From Candidatus Calescibacterium sp. (GTDB lineage Bacteria > DRYD01): a DNA stretch of 64,000 nt. A program made the position numbers and the translations under genes. Position 1 is the stretch's first letter. Each line of letters starts with the position of its first letter. The DNA lies in contig JANXCV010000001.1 of the NCBI GenBank assembly GCA_025059235.1, positions 345,970 through 409,969 on the forward strand, read 5' to 3'. Below the pieces are notes generated by a model. It searched no databases, was not told the DNA's origin, and saw nothing but the letters and a program-made list of their open reading frames with translations. Positions 57,852-64,000 of the stretch are shown in pieces.

Positions 57852-58415
57852 ATGAAAAAAATTTTAAAATTTTCTTTTGCTAATCTGGTATTTCTTTCGA
57901 TAGTAATTTTATTCTTTCTCTTCGATATAGAAAAGGATGAAAAAGAGATAGACTCCCCAAATAAAGAACCAGTAAAGCTAATCGAAGTACTTGATGGAGA
58001 TACCCTAAAGGTCAAATCGTACAAAAATAACCAAGTATTCAAAGTCAGACTGATAGGAATAGACACTCCAGAATCAAACCTCAATCCAAAACTAAAAAGA
58101 GAACTGCAAAAAAGCACAAAAACAGAAAAAGAAATAATAAAAATGGGAATAATAAGTAAACAATTCACTCAAAAAATGGTAGAATCATCAAGATTTCTCT
58201 ATTTGGAATATGACATCCAGCTATACGATAAATATAATCGAAAATTGGCTTACGTATACTTGGAAAACGGGAAAATGTTAAACTATCTACTAGTTAGAGA
58301 AGGTTACGCAAAAGTATACACCTTCCCACCAAACGTAAAGTATCAAGAAAAATTCTTAGAAGCTCAAAAACTCGCCCAAAAAGAAAAAAAAGGTCTATGG
58401 AAAGGAAGTGAATAA
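57852..58415 (+). CDS. membrane-anchored thermonuclease (SNase family)
   Basis: A 187-residue nuclease with an N-terminal membrane helix (about 8-24). The staphylococcal nuclease core has DGDTLKVK, FKVRLIGIDTPESN (Arg, Asp and Glu active-site residues) and YDKYNRKLAYVYLENGKMLN (second Arg). I prefer the ATG at 57852 to the TTG at 57840. It is likely to be extracytoplasmic, digesting DNA or RNA. The end overlaps the PNPase gene region. Confidence 0.88.
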   Translation: MKKILKFSFANLVFLSIVILFFLFDIEKDEKEIDSPNKEPVKLIEVLDGDTLKVKSYKNNQVFKVRLIGIDTPESNLNPKLKRELQKSTKTEKEIIKMGIISKQFTQKMVESSRFLYLEYDIQLYDKYNRKLAYVYLENGKMLNYLLVREGYAKVYTFPPNVKYQEKFLEAQKLAQKEKKGLWKGSE

Positions 58416-58416
58416 A

Positions 58417-60450
58417 GTGAGATTCTCACTTAACCTAGAAAATAAAACCCTTGAATTTGAGGTAAATACATTAGCAAGACAAGCAGCAAGTAGTGTAATA
58501 GTAAAAAGTGGAACCTGTTGGGTACTAGCAACAGTAACCTTTTCAGAAACCCCAAGAGAAGATATAGACTTCACCCCTCTTACCGTCGACTATATGGAAA
58601 GAATGTATGCCATCGGAAAAATACCAGGAGGATTTATCAAAAAAGAAGGTAAACCAACCGATCAAGAAATCATTAAAGCTAGATTGATAGATAGGACAAT
58701 AAGACCATTGATAGCCGACTTTTATCACGATATAAACGTTTTCGTACAAGTATTCTCAGCAGATCCAAACGAAAACCCAGAAATACTGGGACTAATAGGA
58801 ACTTCGTTAGCTTTGAATATAAGTCCGATCCCAATCGTCTGCCCAGTTAGCGCTACCATGTATAAAACAGAAAACTTTGAACTAGTACTTTCCTCAACCG
58901 AAAATAAAATAACAATGATAGAATTCAAAGGTAAACAAATCAACGAAGAAGAACTATTTACAGCAATAAAAAAATCTTTCGAGATAAACAAGAAAATTAC
59001 AGAATTTCAGCACGAAATCATCCAAAAATTAAAACCAGAAAAATTACCAACCTCTACAATAAATATCCCAGAAAGTCTAGAAAAATTATACGTTGAATAT
59101 TTCCTAGATACCACAAAGAAAGCCTTAAACGAAGGAGATAAAAAGCAAAGAAATAACCTACTAAATCAATTAACACTACAAAACCTAAAACAAAAAACGT
59201 TAGAAAACAATCAAATAACAGAAGATATGGATAAATATACCGATTTTCAATTCTCACTAGTAAAGAAAAAGTATCTAAAAAAACTTTTAAAGAATCAAAT
59301 CTTCAATGAAAAAAAGAGAATAGATAATAGAAACTTCAATGAAATAAGACCTATAAACATTCAGACAGGTATTTTGCCCTATCCACATGGAAGTGCATTA
59401 TTCACTAGAGGACAAACACAAGTACTATCTGTAGTAACCTTGGGAACAAAAACAGATCAACAAATGATAGAAGGCTTAACACTAGATGAGGAATTCAAGA
59501 GATTTATGCACCACTACTACTTTCCTCCTTTCTCAGTTGGCGAAGCCAAGAGGGTAGGTCCCCCTTCAAGAAGGGAAATAGGGCACGGATATCTAGCAGA
59601 AAAAGCCCTAGAAGCAGTAATACCTTCAGAAGATACCTTCCCGTATACAATAAGAGTAGTCTCTGAAGTATTGGAATCCAACGGTTCAACCTCGATGGCT
59701 TCTGTTTGCGGAGGTAGCTTAGCCCTTATGGATGCAGGAGTACCGATAGAAACTCACGTAGCAGGAATCTCAATCGGCCTACTTACACAAGATGATCAAT
59801 ACATACTACTTACGGATATACAGGGATTTGAAGATTTCTTCGGAGAAATGGATTTCAAAGTAGCAGGAACTAAAAACGGAATAACTGCAATACAAATGGA
59901 TACTAAACTAGAAGGAATAACTTTCGATATACTACACGATGCACTGTACAGAGCAAAAGAGGCAAGGGAACAAATACTTGAAATAATGTATTCACATATA
60001 TCCCAACCTAAACCCCTATCACCCAGAGCACCTAGAGTCGTAATCCTACAAGTTGATCCCTCAAAAATACCAGATATTATAGGACCTCAAGGAAGAGTAA
60101 TCAAAAAAATCATAGAACAAACAAATGTAAAAATAGATATTGAAGAAGACGGAAAAGTAATAATCTATTCATCTGATGAAAAGAATGGAACAAAGGCAAA
60201 AGAAATGATAGAAAATATCACAAGCTTTCAAGAAGGGAAGGTCTACCTAGGGAAAATAACAAGAGTAGAGCCTTATGGTGTATTCGTCAAAATAGCAGAA
60301 GGAAAAATAGGGCTATTACATGTGTCTGAAGCAGACATGGGATATATTCCAGATGCACGAAAAATATTTAAAGTGGACGACGAAATCGTAGTAAAAATCC
60401 TGAAAATAGACGAATTCGGAAGGTTTACACTTACCAGAAAAGGCTTATAA
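58417..60450 (+). CDS. pnp: polyribonucleotide nucleotidyltransferase
   Basis: A 677-residue 3'-5' exoribonuclease of RNA turnover. Two RNase PH domains carry FTPLTVDYMERMYAIGKIPG and LFTRGQTQVLSVVTLGT, with FPPFSVGEAKRVGPPSRREI, GSTSMASVCGGSLALMDAGV and KVAGTKNGITAIQMD; KH (IPDIIGPQGRVIKKI) and S1 (EGKVYLGKITRVEPYGVFVK) domains follow. Two GTG starts are possible at 58408 and 58417; AAAGGAAG at 58401-58407 fits the second. The S1 part ends soon after the core, so it is slightly short. Confidence 0.96.
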   Translation: MRFSLNLENKTLEFEVNTLARQAASSVIVKSGTCWVLATVTFSETPREDIDFTPLTVDYMERMYAIGKIPGGFIKKEGKPTDQEIIKARLIDRTIRPLIADFYHDINVFVQVFSADPNENPEILGLIGTSLALNISPIPIVCPVSATMYKTENFELVLSSTENKITMIEFKGKQINEEELFTAIKKSFEINKKITEFQHEIIQKLKPEKLPTSTINIPESLEKLYVEYFLDTTKKALNEGDKKQRNNLLNQLTLQNLKQKTLENNQITEDMDKYTDFQFSLVKKKYLKKLLKNQIFNEKKRIDNRNFNEIRPINIQTGILPYPHGSALFTRGQTQVLSVVTLGTKTDQQMIEGLTLDEEFKRFMHHYYFPPFSVGEAKRVGPPSRREIGHGYLAEKALEAVIPSEDTFPYTIRVVSEVLESNGSTSMASVCGGSLALMDAGVPIETHVAGISIGLLTQDDQYILLTDIQGFEDFFGEMDFKVAGTKNGITAIQMDTKLEGITFDILHDALYRAKEAREQILEIMYSHISQPKPLSPRAPRVVILQVDPSKIPDIIGPQGRVIKKIIEQTNVKIDIEEDGKVIIYSSDEKNGTKAKEMIENITSFQEGKVYLGKITRVEPYGVFVKIAEGKIGLLHVSEADMGYIPDARKIFKVDDEIVVKILKIDEFGRFTLTRKGL

Positions 60451-60457
60451 CAAGACC

Positions 60458-61420
60458 TCAACGTAGGTTCTTTTCTACCAACAACATCACTTTTGACTCT
60501 ATATCTTCATCATCCTCACAGACATAATCTATATTATTGTCCTTACAAAATCCTTCTATCTTAGGATCTATCGAGATCCCTATTACTTTTTTATCCCTCA
60601 GTAGAGCAAATATTATTCCATGCAATCTATTGGAAATTATCAACTTGGAGCTTTGTATTATCGATAGAGCGTTATAGATTTCACCATCACCGGGATATTC
60701 AACATCGAAAATATCACTAAAATCCTCTAAATCTTTCTGTTGAAAAACCATAACTTTGACTCTATATATCTTTTCAAGCTCCTTTACAAGGCTAATTATG
60801 TTTCTTACTTTAGGGAATTTTCTGATGATAAAAAGTAGATCATATTTTTCTTCAACGTTTATGGTGTTTTTGAAAATAGAAGATGATATAGGAGAGATGA
60901 CAAAATCTTCTTTTAATAAGTATTTTCCTGCAAATTGTGGATAATTCTGATTAAGAAAATCAAGGGAATTCCTATCCCTAACAGATACATAATCTACCCA
61001 TTCTAAAACTTTATGAAAAAGGAATCTACTTATTTTCGTGTTTAACGGTCCTATACTATTTCTCTCTATGATAATCTTTTTTCTTTTTAATTTTGCCATA
61101 AGGGCTAATGAAAAGTAGTATAGAAAGCTTCTGATAGAAGTTTTATCTTGAAATAATCCTCCTCCACAGAATACTAAAGCTTCCGAATAATGTATAGCTT
61201 CAGAAATCTGTTTTAAGTTCCATCTATTATACAGCGCTACATTTCTATCTAAGCTAAATCTTCTCAACATTTTCTCAATATATGAATTATCATTTACCAA
61301 GATCCTTACATATATATTATACGCATTGATATACTCTTCCAAAGCAGCAATAAGTATAGCATCATCACCAATGTTACCAAAACCATAATATCCAATAATA
61401 CATATTTCTTTGAAGTTCAT
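60458..61420 (-). CDS. csaB: CsaB-type polysaccharide pyruvyl transferase
   Basis: A 320-residue enzyme of the family that puts pyruvate on cell-wall polymers, which anchors SLH proteins. Motifs: IGYYGFGNIGDDAILIAALE, LVFCGGGLFQDKTS, IIERNSIGPLNT, and the C-terminal SKLIISNRLHGIIFALLRDKKV. It overlaps the kinase stop by 4 bases. In SLH-bearing bacteria this is the wall-sugar pyruvylase; SLH proteins are not visible in the window. Convergent with pnp across 7 bases. Confidence 0.9.
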   Translation of the reverse strand: MNFKEICIIGYYGFGNIGDDAILIAALEEYINAYNIYVRILVNDNSYIEKMLRRFSLDRNVALYNRWNLKQISEAIHYSEALVFCGGGLFQDKTSIRSFLYYFSLALMAKLKRKKIIIERNSIGPLNTKISRFLFHKVLEWVDYVSVRDRNSLDFLNQNYPQFAGKYLLKEDFVISPISSSIFKNTINVEEKYDLLFIIRKFPKVRNIISLVKELEKIYRVKVMVFQQKDLEDFSDIFDVEYPGDGEIYNALSIIQSSKLIISNRLHGIIFALLRDKKVIGISIDPKIEGFCKDNNIDYVCEDDEDIESKVMLLVEKNLR

Positions 61421-62559
61421 GTGTTTTCAAAAGGTATGATTAATGTCACCTTTGTATACTCATTTTTTTTACTTTCTATTTTAATATTCCAATTCATACT
61501 TCTTACTATTTTGTAAACGATATACATTCCTAGGCCTATGCCAGATTTTTCAGAGAAAGTCTTAAAAATCTGACCGATTTGAGAAAGTTCTTTTTTGCTC
61601 ATCCCTATTCCGTTATCCTCTATGGTTATCAATATTGCATTAATAGATGACTCGAAAAAAGCCTTAAATTTCACCCTTTTTTCTTCTTTGGATTCATCTC
61701 TAAATCTGATGGCATTATCAAGCAAATTATATACACATAGTTCCAACTTTGAAGGATCTGTATATAGGTCAGGTATGTTAGGTTGAACATAATATTCAAA
61801 AGCTATATCGGGATATTCATTCAATATCTTTTGGGAATATTTAGTTATCAAGTCCGTTAAAAAATTATATAAATTAGTCTTCTGGAATACAAAATTCCCA
61901 AGATTATTTGAAAGGTTAAAACTCAATAGAATTTTTATGCCGTTAGAAACTTGATTATCGATTATTTCTATAAACCTATATATTAAATCGTAATCTCGGT
62001 ATTTACCTAAAATTAGTGTTTCTGTAAACCCCTTTACAGTAGAAAAGACTTTATTAGCTACTTGTAGGAGAACCATATATTTTTTATTTACATCCTCGGT
62101 TTCTCTATCCACTGAATTTCCAAGAATATCGATAATATTAACATCAAATAAAACCATATATAGTTCATTGACTTTTGATAACTTAGATGAAAATATCCTA
62201 AATATAAGGACATTGGATAGGATTTGATTTTGAAAATTAAGAGGTATGCTTATGGATGATAGATGAGTGATTTTATATCCTATGTTTTCCAGTAAGGATA
62301 CTAGACTAAATATTTTGGGATTATTTGTGATTGTTTTGAGAGCTTTTATTGTTTGTTGACCAAAAACCGTATCCAAAAACCTTTCAGGCTTTTGAACAAA
62401 ACTATCTATTCTATTTTTCAATTCTTTGTTTTTGGATATATCTGTGTTTTGTAGGATTACCAGAAAATATTGGTTACTAGCGACTATTTCTTGTTTTTTG
62501 TTAATTACAAAGGCTGGAATATCTATTATATCTACGATATATTTTATTGTGTCTTTCAC
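61417..62559 (-). CDS. sensor kinase-like protein lacking the phospho-acceptor His
   Basis: A 380-residue cytoplasmic protein with a short PAS-like region (1-35, IDIPAFVINKKQEIVASNQY) and a HATPase_c domain: N-box LCVYNLLDNAIRF (Asn282), G1 EDNGIGMS (about 315-321), F-box FKTF and G2 GIGLGMYIV. In the dimerisation region the usual SHELRTPLtsIkGf helix reads LLQVANKVFSTVKGFTE, so position 166 is Gln where the phosphorylated His should be. No membrane helix is evident. It begins 2 bases after the PhoB-like gene stop, in a classical two-gene array. Confidence 0.85.
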   Translation of the reverse strand: MKDTIKYIVDIIDIPAFVINKKQEIVASNQYFLVILQNTDISKNKELKNRIDSFVQKPERFLDTVFGQQTIKALKTITNNPKIFSLVSLLENIGYKITHLSSISIPLNFQNQILSNVLIFRIFSSKLSKVNELYMVLFDVNIIDILGNSVDRETEDVNKKYMVLLQVANKVFSTVKGFTETLILGKYRDYDLIYRFIEIIDNQVSNGIKILLSFNLSNNLGNFVFQKTNLYNFLTDLITKYSQKILNEYPDIAFEYYVQPNIPDLYTDPSKLELCVYNLLDNAIRFRDESKEEKRVKFKAFFESSINAILITIEDNGIGMSKKELSQIGQIFKTFSEKSGIGLGMYIVYKIVRSMNWNIKIESKKNEYTKVTLIIPFENT

Positions 62560-62561
62560 AA

Positions 62562-63251
62562 TTATTCTTCTATGACGAATTTATATCCTACACCGTGTAC
62601 AGTTCGGATATATACTGGGCTATCTGGGTTGTCTTCTACTTTCTGTCTTAGCCTTCTTATATGAACGTCAACAGTTCTTGTATCTCCTAGATAATCATAT
62701 CCCCATATTTGCTCCAGCAGGTATTGTCTGGAAAAAACTCTACCAGGGTTGGTAAGAAATAGCTTCAATAAATCAAACTCTTTTGGTTTCAATTCAAGCA
62801 GAGTATTATCCTTATATATTTCTCTTGTTATACTATTGATTCTAAATGGTCCTATTGATATTTCATTGGCTTCATTGGGGTTCATGCGTGATCTTTTAAG
62901 GATAGCTTTTATTCTTGCTATTAATTCTCTCGGGCTAAAAGGTTTGGTTATATAGTCATCTGCTCCCAGTTCAAAACCTAATATTTTATCTACTTCTTCA
63001 CCTTTAGCAGTCAACATTATTATCGGTACTTTACTTTCTTTTCTTATTGCTTTACAAACCTCAAACCCTCCCATATCTGGAAGCATTAAATCCAGTATTA
63101 TCAGATCAGGTTTCTCCTTACGATATATCTCTATTGCATCTTTACCTTTGTATGCTTCTAGTATTTTATAGCTCTCCTTTTTTAGGTGAAACTTTATCAA
63201 TTCTACTATGTTTTTTTCGTCATCTACAATCAGTATTTTTGCCTCAGACAT
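62562..63251 (-). CDS. OmpR/PhoB-family response regulator
   Basis: A 229-residue transcription regulator. The receiver has Asp10/Asp11, phospho-acceptor Asp54 (LIILDLMLPD), Thr81 and Lys103 (ITKPFSPREL). The winged-helix output ends with RTVDVHIRRLRQKVEDNPD and RTVHGVGYKFV. All key residues are intact, unlike its partner kinase. It is PhoB-like in style. The next gene (63268) is 16 bases upstream. Confidence 0.96.
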   Translation of the reverse strand: MSEAKILIVDDEKNIVELIKFHLKKESYKILEAYKGKDAIEIYRKEKPDLIILDLMLPDMGGFEVCKAIRKESKVPIIMLTAKGEEVDKILGFELGADDYITKPFSPRELIARIKAILKRSRMNPNEANEISIGPFRINSITREIYKDNTLLELKPKEFDLLKLFLTNPGRVFSRQYLLEQIWGYDYLGDTRTVDVHIRRLRQKVEDNPDSPVYIRTVHGVGYKFVIEE

Positions 63252-63267
63252 ATACTACACCCCCTAG

Positions 63268-63921
63268 TTATTTTATCTTACTTTTGTAAGATTCGACTAT
63301 TTGTTTAACCAAATACTTATCCTTTATCCTATTATCCAACGTGTTATAATAGATGTTTAAATGCTTGAAATATTCTTTTGCTTTTTCATAATTGTTCAGA
63401 CTTAGTTGAATATCTATGGATTTAGCAAAATAGTTAGCTATGACTAGAATTATGCTATCATTAGTGTTTAACTTTTTCTTAAATTCCTCGTACTTTTTTG
63501 TAGCTATTTTGTAGTCTACTCCATACATTTTCTGTAAGGTAGAAGCAAAATTTAAATAGTTAGAGGATTTTATATTTAGGATATTATTTTTTTTATTGTT
63601 ATCTTTTGTTTGTTCCAATGCTTTTACATTTACCTGATCGCTTTCTATAGATAATTTAATAACTATTTCCGACAATCTGAAAAAGTTATCTTTATCCTTT
63701 AGCTGGTCTATGTATACATGATAAGCCAAGGTGTAATAAGTTATGGATTCGACATAACTTACTAGAGACTTAATGTAATCTTGCTTACTTGCATATTCTT
63801 GAGCATATTTGTATGAAATTTGTCCTCTACTCTCGTATTTTCTTGCGAGATTAATATCACAAAAACCAAAAAAAAATAAGAAAATAAAAAAAAGGATTAT
63901 TCTATCTATCTTTAACTTCAT
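63268..63921 (-). CDS. small exported protein, probable lipoprotein
   Basis: A 217-residue protein with a strong N-terminal hydrophobic segment (IILFFIFLFFFGFCD) ending in a possible lipobox (FGFC). The mature part is helical with many Tyr and Lys and may hold two TPR-like helices (SLNNYEKAKEYFKHLNIYY). No family recognised. It overlaps the partial response regulator by 20 bases and lies before the PhoB-like gene, so it may be an envelope sensor component. Confidence 0.65.
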   Translation of the reverse strand: MKLKIDRIILFFIFLFFFGFCDINLARKYESRGQISYKYAQEYASKQDYIKSLVSYVESITYYTLAYHVYIDQLKDKDNFFRLSEIVIKLSIESDQVNVKALEQTKDNNKKNNILNIKSSNYLNFASTLQKMYGVDYKIATKKYEEFKKKLNTNDSIILVIANYFAKSIDIQLSLNNYEKAKEYFKHLNIYYNTLDNRIKDKYLVKQIVESYKSKIK

Positions 63922-64000
63922 CTTCCTTTATCCTTTCTATGGCGTTGATTACTTCTTGTGGGTCAAAGGGTTTGATTATATAGTCCTTTATTCCCATGAG
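63902..64000 (-). CDS. response regulator receiver domain, C-terminal end (partial)
   Basis: The last 32 codons of a gene that continues beyond the window on the minus strand. The frame reads LMGIKDYIIKPFDPQEVINA with the conserved receiver Lys in KPF, then IERIKEDEVKDR and stop at 63902-63904. Position and absence of an effector domain suggest a stand-alone receiver (CheY-like), or the C-terminal end of a protein whose receiver is last. A second regulator next to the PhoB-like pair suggests a larger signalling cluster. Confidence 0.8.
   Translation of the reverse strand, partial: LMGIKDYIIKPFDPQEVINAIERIKEDEVKDR

Noticed and set aside
60450..60500. Possible terminator AGAAAAG...CTTTTCT at the convergent pnp/csaB ends
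   Set aside because: The stem is short with a long loop and no U run; not separable from chance in A+T-rich DNA.
1..64000. tRNA, rRNA and CRISPR arrays
   Set aside because: No T-loop consensus in a cloverleaf context, no conserved rRNA segment and no regular direct repeat with spacers were found when reading by eye.

Overview
The window is about 30% G+C by hand counts of sample lines. It is densely packed with bacterial genes and has no tRNA, rRNA or CRISPR array that I can see. A very large TamB/AsmA-like translocation protein, a secreted alpha-2-macroglobulin and a flagellar rod protein suggest a motile diderm bacterium. The mix of families resembles deep-branching, often thermophilic and uncultivated lineages: a Ycf45/SpoIIIAA-type R3H ATPase, DUF3084, a CsaB pyruvyl transferase, an archaeal-type COG2521 methyltransferase and an F420-0:glutamate-ligase-like domain. 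I cannot name the phylum. The + strand looks C-rich relative to G in sampled lines, even across minus genes. This fits one replichore with the minus strand leading, which is also the strand of most genes.

Layout: (1) 1-2786 is a decaying accessory patch: a frameshifted transposase remnant, an intact glycosyltransferase and a broken NAD-sugar epimerase. (2) 2796-26907, minus, is a long tightly spaced run: ftsK, uspA, recG, mrp, alpha-2-macroglobulin, a pseudopilin, der, a flagellar rod gene, a Cys-rich protein, a KOW-type protein, DUF3084, a RuvC-like nuclease, a methyltransferase, tamB-like, rpsB, a CofE-like membrane protein and a ComEA-like protein. (3) 27003-29449, plus: HtrA protease, M48 peptidase and a degenerate GGDEF protein. 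(4) 29438-40734, minus: an ABC exporter, membrane protein, peptide deformylase, orphan atpG, then the conserved pgpH-ybeY-dgkA-CorC series and the R3H ATPase; HU follows separately (40831-41148) with a clear terminator. (5) 41496-46504, plus: a helical protein, RuvC, an NfeD-type protease, a radical SAM/SPASM enzyme with a possible peptide-binding N-domain, a helical protein and a KamB-like P-loop protein, joined mostly by ATGA overlaps. (6) 46540-51106, minus: a Q/E-rich protein, ClpC, phosphoglycerate kinase and thioredoxin. (7) 51305-60450, plus: orphan NuoL, two large TPR proteins, a nuclease and PNPase. (8) 60458-64000, minus: the C-terminal tip of a response regulator, a small exported protein, a PhoB-like regulator, a sensor kinase without the usual phospho-acceptor histidine, and CsaB.

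Much of this is housekeeping: translation (S2, Def, Der, YbeY), DNA repair and segregation (RecG, RuvC, FtsK, HU), protein quality control (HtrA, ClpC, Trx) and envelope work. The parts most worth a second look are the radical SAM/KamB-like operon, the alpha-2-macroglobulin with an embedded GspG-like domain beside a pseudopilin gene, the histidine-less kinase in a phosphate-style two-component pair, the KOW/Cys-rich/DUF3084/RuvC-like run, and several enzymes with altered key residues (YbeY, GGDEF, Mrp, Der).
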